Shown piece by piece: positions 32,216 through 42,331 of a stretch of DNA of 64,000 nucleotides. A model generated the notes under the pieces. It saw only the letters and a list, made by a program, of their open reading frames with translations, made no database searches and had not been told where the DNA came from. The position numbers and the translations under genes are program-made. The first letter of the stretch is position 1. Every line of letters starts with the position of its first letter. Source of the DNA: JAGFIY01 sp964499285 (lineage in GTDB: Bacteria > Bacteroidota > Ignavibacteria > Ignavibacteriales > Melioribacteraceae); contig CAZCLA010000008.1 in NCBI GenBank assembly GCA_964499285.1, forward strand, positions 1 to 64,000, written 5' to 3'.

Positions 32216-35200
32216 ATGCCTGAAAACAAGATGCAAAATGAAAAAATAGAAAAATCATTCTGGAAAAGTATTGAATCATACAAGAATGAATCCCAATTAA
32301 ATTTAAAAAATGAATTTGAAGATGGTGTAACGGATGATTTTAATCCTTCCCATTTAAGTGGTATATCGAGAAGAAAATTTTTAGCTCTGCTTTCAGCTTC
32401 TGCAGCTTTTACGGCAGCAGGATGTTCCGATTATCATAAACAAGGGGAAATTGTACCGTACACAAACAGACCGGAGGGAACGCTGCCGGGTTCTTCCAAT
32501 TTCTATGCTTCCACTTGCAATGGTTGCAGCGTAAACTGCGGAATATTAATAAAAACGAATTTGGGAAGACCCATCAAAATTGATGGAAATACAGAAAATC
32601 CGATTAATAACGGAAAGATATGCGCTAAGGGCCAAGCTTCGATTTTAGACCTCTATGATCCATCAAGACTAAAAAAACCTATGTTAAATGGACGTGAAAC
32701 GGGTTGGTTGGAAGCAGATAATTCAATCGTTTCAGAACTTAAAAAAGTTTCGGAGTCGGGTAAAAAAATTGTGTTGCTTACGCACTCGGTTCACTCACCG
32801 ACATTCAAATCGGTAATAGATAAATTTGTTGAGAAATATCCCACTGCCGAAGTTTATTCATATGAAATATTTAACAATCATAATCGTCTTGACGGTTGGG
32901 AAAGATTGTACGGAAATCGAAATTTTCCAAAGATCAGATTTGATAAAGCAGACGTAATTCTTGCACTTGAATCTGATTTTCTAGGAAAAGATGATAATTT
33001 TATTGAAAACACTAGACTTTTTGCGAAAAAGCGTGATGTGAATAAACCTGATGAGTTCAGCAGACTTTATGCCGCGGAAGGGTCAATGTCGCTGACAGGT
33101 ATGAATTCTGATTACCGATTCAGAATAAACCCATCGAACCAAATAGAATTTGTCCTTTCACTTTTAAACGAACTAAGAAAAAATGCAAGAATAAATATTA
33201 GTCTCCCATCTGATTTGGAATCTTTGGTCTCAAATTATTCTTTATCAAATTTTGCGAAAGAAAACGGTATTGATCAGATTAAACTGAATTATTTACTTGA
33301 AGATTTATTGAAACCCGGGAAAAATGCTTTAGTATATGCGGGCAATTCGCTTCCGCTTGAGGTTCATTATGTCGTGAATATCATTAACGAAATATTGAAT
33401 TCGACAAATTTATATGAACATACTGCTGCTGCTGTTGAAGTTCTTAAATTAAACAGGCATTCGGATTTTCAAGCACTCGGTCTTGAATTATCAAGCGGAA
33501 ATGTTGGTGCGTTTATAAATTTAGGAAGCAATCCCGTCTATCATTTTCAAGATGCCGGGGATTGGAAGCAGCTTTTAAGCAACGTTGCTTTATCTGTTTC
33601 TGTTGTAGTAAATGAAAACGAAACATCTGCACAATGTAAATATGTTCTTCCCGCACATCATTATTTAGAATCTTGGGGTGACTCGCAGACAACAACAGAT
33701 GTTTATTCGTTGAGACAGCCTGTTATTGCACCGCTTTATAATTCACGTCAAAGTGAAGGTATTTTACTTGCTTGGGCAACAGAACAAAAGTATAATGAAG
33801 AATTGTATCATTCTTATCTGATGGAAAATTTCAAATCATCAGTCTTTGCTGAAAGTAAATCTCCTTTAGCGTTTAAGAATTATTGGCTTCTTGCACTACA
33901 TGACGGATTTGTTAAAATCAGTTCCGAGGATAGAACACTAACACCGGAGTTCACAACTCCCCTCCAAATACCGAATAACTCAAAATCAAACGGATTCACT
34001 TTATCACTAACAGAAAATTATTTTTTAGGTGACGGAAGATTTGCTAACAACGGTTGGCTTCAGGAAATACCGCATCCTGTTTCTAAAGTTACTTGGGACA
34101 ATTATCTTAATATTTCACCAAAGCGTGCGAACGAACTTTCTCTAAAAATGGGTGATATGGTTGAAGTCGCTTCGGGAGATAAAAAACTTGAAGTTCCCGT
34201 TTTGATTCAACCGGGAATGGCTGATGATGTCGTTTCGATCGAACTTGGTTACGGGAGGACAAATGTTGGTGAAGTTGGGAAGAATGTGGGTTTTAATTCT
34301 AATTTATTTCTCACATCGAACCATACAAATACTGCATACTTTTATGATAATGTTTCAATCAAAAAAACTGGAAACTTTCACAAATTGATGTCAACCCAAG
34401 AGCATCACGCTGTTGATGATTCTTTCGTGAAAGATTTTCATAAGATTAGGAATATTATTCAAGAGGGAACGGTAGAACAATACAAAAATGATCCCGAATT
34501 TCTGCAGCACCATAAACATAAAATATTTAGTATAACTGAAGAACATAAATACGAAGGTAATAAATGGGCGATGGCAATCGATATGAACAAATGCACAAGT
34601 TGTTCAGTTTGCGTTGCTTCGTGTAATGTTGAAAACAATGTTCCGGTTGTCGGTAAAGATCAAGTTGAAAATGGAAGGGAAATGCAATGGATGAGGCTGG
34701 ACAGATATTACTCCGGAACTCCGGAAGATCCCGAAGTAAGCAATCAGCCGATGTTATGCCAGCACTGTGACAACGCCCCATGCGAAAATGTATGTCCTGT
34801 AAACGCTACGAATCACAGCACCGACGGACTTAACCAAATGGTTTATAACAGATGCGTCGGAACGAGATATTGTGCAAACAACTGTCCTTATAAAGTAAGG
34901 CGATTTAACTTCTTTAATTTCCGTGATTATTTTGCGGATGCATATTACGATAACGAGGTAACGCCACTGGTTAATAATCCTGAAGTTACCGTTAGATCCC
35001 GCGGAGTGATGGAAAAATGCTCGTTCTGTATTCAGAGAATTATGGAGGCTAGAAGCACTGCTATAAAAGAGAACAGAGAATTAAGAACAGATGAAGTTAC
35101 AACTGCCTGTCAGCAGGCTTGCCCGGCGGATGCAATCGTTTTTGGGGATATGAACGATGAAGATTCGGCGGTAAGTAAATTGCGAAAACACAATTTAGCT

Positions 35201-35284
35201 TATCACGTACTTGAAGAAACCAATGTTAAACCCAATGTTACATATATCGCAAAACTGCGAAATATCCATTCGGAGGATGCATAG
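32216..35284 (+). CDS. actB: Alternative complex III subunit ActB (molybdopterin-like plus Fe-S domains)
   Basis: ActB is the large extracytoplasmic subunit of ACIII. A Tat motif SRRKFL lies at residues 51-56 and a lipobox TAAGC ends at Cys70. The first part (to about residue 700) resembles molybdopterin oxidoreductases without the Mo ligand region. It has a CxxCxxxC motif at Cys101/104/108 plus Cys136. The C-terminal part is ferredoxin-like, starting at Cys793 (CTSCSVCVASCNVEN), then CQHCDNAPCENVCP, CVGTRYCANNCP and CSFCIQ with CQQACP, for four clusters. Length (1022 residues) is normal. Its stop overlaps actC by one base. Confidence 0.95.
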   Translation: MPENKMQNEKIEKSFWKSIESYKNESQLNLKNEFEDGVTDDFNPSHLSGISRRKFLALLSASAAFTAAGCSDYHKQGEIVPYTNRPEGTLPGSSNFYASTCNGCSVNCGILIKTNLGRPIKIDGNTENPINNGKICAKGQASILDLYDPSRLKKPMLNGRETGWLEADNSIVSELKKVSESGKKIVLLTHSVHSPTFKSVIDKFVEKYPTAEVYSYEIFNNHNRLDGWERLYGNRNFPKIRFDKADVILALESDFLGKDDNFIENTRLFAKKRDVNKPDEFSRLYAAEGSMSLTGMNSDYRFRINPSNQIEFVLSLLNELRKNARINISLPSDLESLVSNYSLSNFAKENGIDQIKLNYLLEDLLKPGKNALVYAGNSLPLEVHYVVNIINEILNSTNLYEHTAAAVEVLKLNRHSDFQALGLELSSGNVGAFINLGSNPVYHFQDAGDWKQLLSNVALSVSVVVNENETSAQCKYVLPAHHYLESWGDSQTTTDVYSLRQPVIAPLYNSRQSEGILLAWATEQKYNEELYHSYLMENFKSSVFAESKSPLAFKNYWLLALHDGFVKISSEDRTLTPEFTTPLQIPNNSKSNGFTLSLTENYFLGDGRFANNGWLQEIPHPVSKVTWDNYLNISPKRANELSLKMGDMVEVASGDKKLEVPVLIQPGMADDVVSIELGYGRTNVGEVGKNVGFNSNLFLTSNHTNTAYFYDNVSIKKTGNFHKLMSTQEHHAVDDSFVKDFHKIRNIIQEGTVEQYKNDPEFLQHHKHKIFSITEEHKYEGNKWAMAIDMNKCTSCSVCVASCNVENNVPVVGKDQVENGREMQWMRLDRYYSGTPEDPEVSNQPMLCQHCDNAPCENVCPVNATNHSTDGLNQMVYNRCVGTRYCANNCPYKVRRFNFFNFRDYFADAYYDNEVTPLVNNPEVTVRSRGVMEKCSFCIQRIMEARSTAIKENRELRTDEVTTACQQACPADAIVFGDMNDEDSAVSKLRKHNLAYHVLEETNVKPNVTYIAKLRNIHSEDA

Positions 35285-36651
35285 TGAGCAGTATTGATTA
35301 TTCAAGAGAGTTATCAGTAATTGAAGGGAAACCTGCTCTTCGCGAAATAGATGACCTTATTGCTAAACCTCTCGAAACAAAACCAAATATAAAATTTTTT
35401 ATTGGTCTCGGAATTACTCTGACAATGCTTGCAATAGGAGTAATTGCAATCGGGTTATCATTTTATTACGGTACTGGACTTTGGGGAAATAATAATCCTG
35501 TCGGCTGGGGTTTACCGATCGTTAATTTTGTCTTCTGGGTTGGTATTGGTCATGCCGGGACTCTTATATCGGCTATACTTTTTTTACTCCGCCAGAAATG
35601 GAGAAATGGTATTGCACGGTTCGCTGAAGGTATGACAATTTTTGCGGTTATGACCGCACTTATTTTTCCGCTTATCCATGTCGGACGCCCTTGGCTAGCA
35701 GGTTATTTAATGCCTTATCCAAATCAACATTCGCTTTGGGTTAATTTTACTTCACCTTTGTTATGGGATGTTTTTGCAGTTTCGACATATTTTACTGTGT
35801 CATTTATATTTTGGTACGTAGGTTTAATTCCCGATTTTGCAGTACTAAGAGATAGAACAAAGACAAAAATTAAAAAAGCTATTTATTCAGTATTCAGTCT
35901 TGGTTGGAGGAATTCAAATCGTCACTGGCAGCATTATGAGATGGTTTATTTGGTACTGGCAGGATTTGCAACGCCTTTGGTTTTATCTGTTCATACCATT
36001 GTAAGTTTCGACTTTGCTGTTTCAATTTTGCCCGGATGGCATACTACTATTTTCCCTCCGTACTTTGTTGCCGGTGCTGTATTTTCAGGTTTTGCAATGG
36101 TTCAAAATGTGCTTATAGTTATCCGAAAAGTTTTTAACTATGAACATATTATTACAATTGACACGCTCGAAAAAATGAATAAAATCATCGTCCTTACTGG
36201 TACACTTGTCGGTTATGCTTATGCGATGGAGTTTTTTATTGCTTGGTACTCAGGAGTACAAGCGGAACAATTTACATTTGTGAACAGGGCATTCGGACCC
36301 TATGCTTGGGCATACTGGATTATGATTACATGTAATGTTGTTTTTCCTCAATTGTTCTGGAGTAAAAGGATTAGGAGATCGATACCGGTTATGTTTGTAA
36401 TTGCTGTTTTTGTAAATGTAGGAATGTGGTTCGAAAGATTTGTTATTACCGTAACTTCTTTATCCCGCGATTTTTTGCCTTCGAGTTGGGCTTATTTCAC
36501 ACCTACTCTTACTGACTTCGGGATTTTAATTGGCAGTTTCGGCTTCTTTTTCACATTTGTTTTACTATTTTCAAAAACGCTTCCGGTTGTTTCAATTGCA
36601 GAAGTTAAAGCGGTTGTGGATGGTTCGCAACCTTCGCACGAGGGACATTAA
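35284..36651 (+). CDS. actC: Alternative complex III subunit ActC (NrfD-like quinol-binding)
   Basis: ActC is a membrane protein of the NrfD/PsrC family with about ten helices after a cytoplasmic N-terminus of about 40 residues. In solved ACIII structures this subunit holds the quinol site. Family segments seen are NNPVGWGLPIVNFVFWVGIGHAGTLISAILFLLRQ, shown in parts around residues 75-105, HVGRPWLAGYLMPYPN, NFTSPLLWDV, HTIVSFDFAVSILPGWHTTIFPPYFVAGA and WYSGVQAEQF. Length (455 residues) is normal. It starts at GTG. Confidence 0.93.
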   Translation: MSSIDYSRELSVIEGKPALREIDDLIAKPLETKPNIKFFIGLGITLTMLAIGVIAIGLSFYYGTGLWGNNNPVGWGLPIVNFVFWVGIGHAGTLISAILFLLRQKWRNGIARFAEGMTIFAVMTALIFPLIHVGRPWLAGYLMPYPNQHSLWVNFTSPLLWDVFAVSTYFTVSFIFWYVGLIPDFAVLRDRTKTKIKKAIYSVFSLGWRNSNRHWQHYEMVYLVLAGFATPLVLSVHTIVSFDFAVSILPGWHTTIFPPYFVAGAVFSGFAMVQNVLIVIRKVFNYEHIITIDTLEKMNKIIVLTGTLVGYAYAMEFFIAWYSGVQAEQFTFVNRAFGPYAWAYWIMITCNVVFPQLFWSKRIRRSIPVMFVIAVFVNVGMWFERFVITVTSLSRDFLPSSWAYFTPTLTDFGILIGSFGFFFTFVLLFSKTLPVVSIAEVKAVVDGSQPSHEGH

Positions 36652-36654
36652 TTT

Positions 36655-37791
36655 ATGAACGAGAAGTATCTTTTCGGTGGTGTCGGGCTATTTGATTCTC
36701 CCGATGATATTATTAAAGCAGCATCTGAAACATCTGAAAAAGGATTTAAGATGTTCGATGTTCACACGCCTTATCCGGTTCATGGTATGGATTCGGCAAT
36801 GAAACTAAAACCATCCAAACTTGCTTATTTTTCATTAGTGTTCGGTTTAGCAGGTACTTTTTCTGCACTTGCTTTAATGTATTGGACTTCATCAGTAGAT
36901 TATCCTGTAATCATTGGCGGTAAACCTTTCTTTTCATTCCCTGCTTATGTTCCGATTATGTTTGAGCTTACTGTACTTTTAGCTGCAGTAATGACAGTAG
37001 TGACACTGATTTCAATATTTTTCAAATTTCCTAATATTAGTCATCCGCTTCACGATACTCACTATATGCAAGCAGTTTCTTCTGATCGTTACGGCATCTG
37101 TATTGAACCGGATGAAAATTATTCTATCGACGAAATTGTAGAATTCCTTAAAAGTTTGGGCGCTAAAGATGTAACGAAAATCTATTATGATAATGAAGAA
37201 TTAAAATATAAAAATGTAATCCTTCAACCAAAGTTTTTACTGTTCCTTGCTTTGATAGCTGTTGTAGTGTCCGGAGCAACATATTTTTCATTGAATAAAC
37301 TAATGTTTATGCAGCCATTCAACTGGATGCGGGAGCAAGCAAAAGTGATACCGCAAGAGTCTTCAACTTTTTTTGCCGATGGTTTTGGCATGAGAATGCC
37401 GGTAGAGGGGACTGTTGCGAGAGAAAATTTACCTTATCTCTTTAAGGATCAACCGGAAGAAGCCGGTAAGTTTTTAATAAACCCGCTCGAAATAAATGAA
37501 GAAAATTTAAATCTGGGTAAAAAGAAATATGATATTTACTGCAGCCCTTGTCACGGTTATTACGGTGAGGGGGATAGTAGACTTAGAGGACAGTTCCCTA
37601 ATCCACCCAGTATTCACTCAGAAAAAGTCAGAAATTGGAGTGACGGCAGAATATTTCACGTAATTACCGAAGGACAGAATATAATGCCTTCTTATTCAAC
37701 TCAGTTAACGAATAACGAAAGGTGGGCAACAATATTGTATTTGAGAGTCCTTCAGAGATCATTTAATGCTAAGGAGTCGGATTTAAGATGA
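36655..37791 (+). CDS. actDE: Fused ActD-ActE subunit of alternative complex III
   Basis: Residues 1-185 match ActD (DUF3341): two membrane helices at about 55-78 and 97-122, then the HPLHDTHYMQAVSSDRYGI region and a small alpha-beta domain (SIDEIVEFLKSLGA). A third helix at about 194-212 leads to a cytochrome c domain with haem Cys296, Cys299 and His300 and a likely Met ligand in QNIMPSY. That second half matches ActE, which is commonly a separate monohaem lipoprotein. One reading frame with no stop or shift joins them. The end overlaps actF by 4 bases (ATGA). Confidence 0.92.
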   Translation: MNEKYLFGGVGLFDSPDDIIKAASETSEKGFKMFDVHTPYPVHGMDSAMKLKPSKLAYFSLVFGLAGTFSALALMYWTSSVDYPVIIGGKPFFSFPAYVPIMFELTVLLAAVMTVVTLISIFFKFPNISHPLHDTHYMQAVSSDRYGICIEPDENYSIDEIVEFLKSLGAKDVTKIYYDNEELKYKNVILQPKFLLFLALIAVVVSGATYFSLNKLMFMQPFNWMREQAKVIPQESSTFFADGFGMRMPVEGTVARENLPYLFKDQPEEAGKFLINPLEINEENLNLGKKKYDIYCSPCHGYYGEGDSRLRGQFPNPPSIHSEKVRNWSDGRIFHVITEGQNIMPSYSTQLTNNERWATILYLRVLQRSFNAKESDLR

Positions 37792-38978
37792 GTGAACATA
37801 ACACGAATATAGAATATTCTCATAGAGGAATTCCACCTGTTTTAAGCAAAGTTGCTTCGGCATTGCTGTTAATCGGATTGGTTGTTGCTGTAATTTCATA
37901 TCTGACGGATCCGGTGCGAAGCGCTTTTAACAATATTGTTCTCTTGATGCTTCTTACAAGTGTTGGAGTCGGATCTCTGTTTTTAATCGGCATTGAATAC
38001 CTTGCGGGGGCTGTCTGGAGTACTCCCTTCAGAAGAGTTTTTGAATTCCTAGCTTCAATTGTGCTAGTGATACCGGTAATCGCGATTCCGGTTTATTTGA
38101 ATGTTCATTCTGTTTACCATTGGTCTCATACTGATGCTGTTGCCGCGGATAAAATTCTATCCGGAAAGGAACCTTATCTTAATGAAACATTTTTTCTAAT
38201 AAGATTAATCGCATATTTTGTTATTTGGATTCTATTTTATTTCATATTCACTTCTAACTCAAAAAAACAGGATACAACTAAAGATCAAAAATTAACGAAA
38301 CGCAACATAAGATTTTCTGCTTTATTTATGCCACTGTTTGCCTTGACGTTGACTTTTTCGGCAATAGATTTTATGATGAGTTTAGAACCTCATTGGTTCT
38401 CAACGATATTCGGCGTATATTTTTTCGCTGGTACTGTTTTAGCATCTTTGGCTGCAGGCACTTTCCTTGTGATAATATTCGTTCAAAAAGGATATTTTAT
38501 TAAAGGAATCATCAAGGATCATTATTATAGTTTTGGTGCACTGCTTTTTGCGTTCATAAATTTTTGGGCTTATATAGCATTTTCACAGTATATGCTAATT
38601 TGGTATGCAAATCTTCCCGAAGAAACTTTTTGGTTTATCAATAAGTGGGAAGGAAGTTGGATGTATTTTAGTATCTTTTTGATGATCACGCATTTTCTGG
38701 TGCCATATTTTGCATTGCTTTCTCAACCTTCAAAAATGGACGAGAAACGTTTGAAATTCATGTCTATCTGGATATTGTTTGCGCACATTATTGATCTCTA
38801 TTGGTTAGTTCTTCCGACTTTTAACCCTGACGGATTTGTGTTCACTTGGAACGAAATAGGTTTTATTATCTTGGGACTTGGATTGATCTTGACTATGTTT
38901 AATTGGAAGGCAAAAAAAGAAAACATTATCCCGATTGGGGATCCAAAACTTAAACGTGGTTTGGATTTTAGATTATAA
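37788..38978 (+). CDS. actF: Alternative complex III subunit ActF (NrfD-like membrane protein)
   Basis: ActF is the second polytopic subunit of ACIII, distantly like ActC. About ten helices are visible in 396 residues. The segments YLAGAVWSTPFRRVFEFLAS, NVHSVYHWSH, AIDFMMSLEPHWFSTIFGVYFFAG, ILIWYANLPEETFW-type (here MLIWYANLPEETFWF) and HFLVPYFALLS match the family. It is translated from an ATGA overlap with the actDE gene. Confidence 0.92.
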   Translation: MSEHNTNIEYSHRGIPPVLSKVASALLLIGLVVAVISYLTDPVRSAFNNIVLLMLLTSVGVGSLFLIGIEYLAGAVWSTPFRRVFEFLASIVLVIPVIAIPVYLNVHSVYHWSHTDAVAADKILSGKEPYLNETFFLIRLIAYFVIWILFYFIFTSNSKKQDTTKDQKLTKRNIRFSALFMPLFALTLTFSAIDFMMSLEPHWFSTIFGVYFFAGTVLASLAAGTFLVIIFVQKGYFIKGIIKDHYYSFGALLFAFINFWAYIAFSQYMLIWYANLPEETFWFINKWEGSWMYFSIFLMITHFLVPYFALLSQPSKMDEKRLKFMSIWILFAHIIDLYWLVLPTFNPDGFVFTWNEIGFIILGLGLILTMFNWKAKKENIIPIGDPKLKRGLDFRL

Positions 38979-38992
38979 TTTTCGGTGATTGA

Positions 38993-39904
38993 ATGGAAGA
39001 GATGAACAAAAAAATTGAAAGCGAAATAAATTTTGCAGATGCACTTAAATCTCCACTGAGATTGTTTGGACTTGTGTATTTTTATTTCTTTGCAGTCGCT
39101 TTGATAATAGGAATATATTTTGTAAAAAATCTTGATGAGGTTTCATTTAATCAGATACCCGGAACAGCATTGGATACTTTGAATATTGAAAGAGATATAC
39201 CTTTGAAAGTTGGCGGTATCCGTCCAGCAATGGATCTTACATTAATCTCAAATCCATCTCCGGATTTTATTGCTAAAGGGAAGGACCTCTATCAAACTAA
39301 TTGCGCATCCTGTCATGGCACAGAAGGGAGAGGGGACGGACCAGCAGGATCAGCATTAAATCCCCCGCCCAGAAGTTTTTATGAAACTGCCGGTTGGAAA
39401 AACGGTAGAGAATTTTCTCAGCTTTATAAAACTCTTCAAGAAGGAATTGCCGGAAGCGGTATGACAGCGTATGAATTTCTTGCTCCTGAAGATCGAGTGG
39501 CAATAATACAGTTTATTCGTTCACTAACAGATTATCCAGAAGCAACGGATGAGGAGATAGCCTCACTCGATTCGCAGTACAAGCTTACCGAAGGTGTTAT
39601 TGAACCAAATAATATTCCAATTAAATCGGCTAAAAAAATTATTGCATCTGAATTTAAGAAATCAACTGAAGAGATTATGGCATCTTCCATTTCAGAAAAC
39701 AAAAATGAAATATTAGTAAAGTATTCTTCAAACCCGTATAAAACAATGCAAAATTTTAAACTACGATTTAATGAAGCATCCAGTTATAATGATTTTATTG
39801 TTACTGTTTCATCCGATCCGAAAATGCTTGCATTGAAACCTGAAATAGTAAATTTAACTGATAATGAGTGGGAGCAGCTTTATCAGTATTTAAGTTCGCT
39901 CTAA
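38993..39904 (+). CDS. Membrane-anchored monohaem cytochrome c
   Basis: One transmembrane helix at about residues 25-45 anchors a class I cytochrome c domain with haem Cys104, Cys107, His108 (CASCHGTEGRGDG), the family NPPPRSF motif and a likely Met ligand in GSGMTAYEFL. A C-terminal extension of about 110 residues has no motif I know and holds no cysteine. It lies 14 bases after actF and 4 bases before the sco gene. It could carry electrons from ACIII to the oxidase. Start ATG 38993; an internal ATG three codons later is equally possible. Confidence 0.85.
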   Translation: MEEMNKKIESEINFADALKSPLRLFGLVYFYFFAVALIIGIYFVKNLDEVSFNQIPGTALDTLNIERDIPLKVGGIRPAMDLTLISNPSPDFIAKGKDLYQTNCASCHGTEGRGDGPAGSALNPPPRSFYETAGWKNGREFSQLYKTLQEGIAGSGMTAYEFLAPEDRVAIIQFIRSLTDYPEATDEEIASLDSQYKLTEGVIEPNNIPIKSAKKIIASEFKKSTEEIMASSISENKNEILVKYSSNPYKTMQNFKLRFNEASSYNDFIVTVSSDPKMLALKPEIVNLTDNEWEQLYQYLSSL

Positions 39905-39908
39905 TATT

Positions 39909-40670
39909 ATGTTTAAGAAAATACATATTACGTTCTTTATCTTTTTGATCGGGATCTTGCTTTATGGTCAAGATAATCAAATTGAAGTTGGAATTGATGA
40001 AAAGCTCGGAGATTATCTGCCTGTTGAGGCACAATTTCTTACAAGCCAAGGGGATACAATTAAGCTGAAGGAAATAATCAATAAACCTACCTTGCTTGCT
40101 TTGGTTTATTACGAGTGCCCCGGAATTTGTAATCCATTGTTGACTGAACTTGCTTGGGTTGTTAACAAAGTTGATCTTGTAGCTCAAGAAGATTTTCAAG
40201 TAATAAGTTTAAGTTTTGATCCCGATGAAACAGTTGAAACAGCAAGAAGATGGAAACAGAATTACTTTGCGGGAATGAAAAATCCGTTTCCTGACTCTGC
40301 CTGGTATTTTTTAGTTGGCGATAGTGCTAACATTAAGAAAGTTACCGATGCCGTCGGATTTTATTATAAGGAAAATGAGGGCGAATATTTACATCCCGGT
40401 GCTGTTGTTACAATTTCGCCAAAAGGTTTGATATCAAGATATTTATTTGGAATTACGTTTAATCCTTTTGATGTAAAGATGGCATTGCTTGATGCTGAGG
40501 CAGGAAAAACGAATCCAACAATTGCAAAAGTTCTTCAGTTTTGTTTTAGCTATGATCCCGAAGGAAGAAATTATACGTTAAACATAACTAGAATAATGGG
40601 ATCGATAATTTTACTTAGTGTTGGAATATTTTTATCGATCTTGATTTTTAAGAAAAAGAAAAAAAGTTAA
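39909..40670 (+). CDS. sco: SCO1/SenC-family copper chaperone
   Basis: SCO proteins deliver copper to the CuA site of cytochrome oxidase. A signal segment (residues 1-20) is followed by the thioredoxin fold with the copper ligands Cys70 and Cys74 (CPGIC) and His162 in EYLHPGA. A C-terminal transmembrane helix at about 229-247 is unusual, since most SCO proteins are anchored at the N-terminus. It lies directly before the oxidase genes. Confidence 0.93.
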   Translation: MFKKIHITFFIFLIGILLYGQDNQIEVGIDEKLGDYLPVEAQFLTSQGDTIKLKEIINKPTLLALVYYECPGICNPLLTELAWVVNKVDLVAQEDFQVISLSFDPDETVETARRWKQNYFAGMKNPFPDSAWYFLVGDSANIKKVTDAVGFYYKENEGEYLHPGAVVTISPKGLISRYLFGITFNPFDVKMALLDAEAGKTNPTIAKVLQFCFSYDPEGRNYTLNITRIMGSIILLSVGIFLSILIFKKKKKS

Positions 40671-40684
40671 GGAGTATACATAAA

Positions 40685-42331
40685 ATGGCAAACGGTAATT
40701 CCGCAGCCATAACTGCTAAAAGTTTTTATGAAGAAGGTACAACTAAAGCAACTACCGGCATTAGGTCATGGATTTTTAGTACCGATCATAAAAGAATAGG
40801 AATACTATATCTAATTAGCATCGCTGCATTCTTTTTTGTCGGACTTCTTGTCGGAATATTGATGAGACTTGAACTGATTGCTCCAGGACAGACGATAGTC
40901 GATGCTCAAACTTATAATCAGTTGTTTACACTTCACGGAGTGATAATGATTTTCTTGTTTATCATTCCGGGCATACCTGCAGTTTTCGGCAACTTCTTTC
41001 TACCTATTCAATTGGGTGCGCAAGATGTGGCATTCCCTCGGTTAAATCTCCTTTCTTGGTGGGTTTATATAATTGGAGCGACATTGGCTCTTATTTCAAT
41101 TGTATTACCTGGCGGACCGATGGATACAGGTTGGACTTTTTATATTCCTTACGCAGTGAGGACAGGAACAAATGTTTCGCTCGCAATTTTTGCAGCATTC
41201 ATACTTGGATTTTCTTCGATGCTGACAGGTCTGAATTTTGTTACAACAGTCCACCGAATGAGGGCACCGGGTATGGGTTGGTTCAAGATGCCTTTGTTTA
41301 TTTGGTCAACGTATGCAACAGCTTGGATCCAGATAATTGCTACTCCGGTTGTTGCAATTACAATTTTGTTGGTAATTATAGAAAGATATTTTGGTGTTGG
41401 AATCTTTGATCCCGCACTTGGCGGTGATCCGATTTTATATCAGCATTTATTTTGGATATACTCACATCCAGCGGTATATATTATGATACTCCCTGCTATG
41501 GGAGTTGTGTCTGAAATTATCCCAACTTTCTCGAGAAGAACAATATTCGGTTATAAAGCCGTCGCGATGTCAAGTTTGGCAATTGCTTTCGTGGGTTATC
41601 TCGTATGGGCGCATCATATGTTTACTTCCGGGATGAGTGAAACAGCACAATGGATATTTTCGCTATTGACTTATCTAGTTGCTCTTCCAAGTGGAGTTAA
41701 GGTCTTTAACTGGGTTGCCACTATGTATAAAGGATCGATTGATCCGAAACCACCGTTTCTGTGGGTAATGGCATTTATATTTTTGTTTTCAATTGGCGGC
41801 TTAACTGGTTTGGTACTGGGTTCCCTTGCTACCGATATTCATCTTCACGATACATATTTTGTTGTAGCCCATTTCCATTATACAATGTTCGGTGGAACCG
41901 GAACAATATTTTTTGCCGCATTATTTTATTGGTTCCCTAAAATGTTCGGACGGATGTATAACATTAAACTTGCTTCGATATCTGCCGGTTTATTTTTTAT
42001 AGCTTTTAACACCCTTTATTTCCCGAAATTTATTATGGGTTATGAAGGTATGCCGAGAAGATATTTCGACTATCTTCCGGAATTTGCAAATCTTCAAGTT
42101 ATTTCAACATTAGGTTCGTGGCTGATGTTCATTACGGTTGTTCTAGTTTTCGGCAATCTGATTTATTCTGCTTTTAAGGGTAAAAAGGCAAGCCAGAATC
42201 CATGGGGAGGGGTGACTCTCGAATGGCACATCTCAACTCCGCCGCCATTACATAATTTTCACGAGATCCCTACAGTGAAACACGAACCATATGATTTCAG
42301 TCAGTTGAAGGAATTAGAACATGACTCATAA
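40685..42331 (+). CDS. ctaD: Cytochrome c oxidase subunit I, A2 type
   Basis: CtaD carries haem a and the haem a3-CuB centre. His84 in TFLHG-like FTLHGVIMIF is a haem a ligand; the CuB ligand His261 and cross-linked Tyr265 are in WIYSHPAVYIMILP, and HDTYFVVAHFHY carries the later haem ligands. The Glu of A1-type enzymes is replaced by the Tyr-Ser pair at 259-260, which marks the A2 type also found in Rhodothermus marinus. The D-channel aspartate is kept (GAQDVAFPRLN). Length (548 residues) is normal. It overlaps ctaE by 11 bases. Confidence 0.96.
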   Translation: MANGNSAAITAKSFYEEGTTKATTGIRSWIFSTDHKRIGILYLISIAAFFFVGLLVGILMRLELIAPGQTIVDAQTYNQLFTLHGVIMIFLFIIPGIPAVFGNFFLPIQLGAQDVAFPRLNLLSWWVYIIGATLALISIVLPGGPMDTGWTFYIPYAVRTGTNVSLAIFAAFILGFSSMLTGLNFVTTVHRMRAPGMGWFKMPLFIWSTYATAWIQIIATPVVAITILLVIIERYFGVGIFDPALGGDPILYQHLFWIYSHPAVYIMILPAMGVVSEIIPTFSRRTIFGYKAVAMSSLAIAFVGYLVWAHHMFTSGMSETAQWIFSLLTYLVALPSGVKVFNWVATMYKGSIDPKPPFLWVMAFIFLFSIGGLTGLVLGSLATDIHLHDTYFVVAHFHYTMFGGTGTIFFAALFYWFPKMFGRMYNIKLASISAGLFFIAFNTLYFPKFIMGYEGMPRRYFDYLPEFANLQVISTLGSWLMFITVVLVFGNLIYSAFKGKKASQNPWGGVTLEWHISTPPPLHNFHEIPTVKHEPYDFSQLKELEHDS

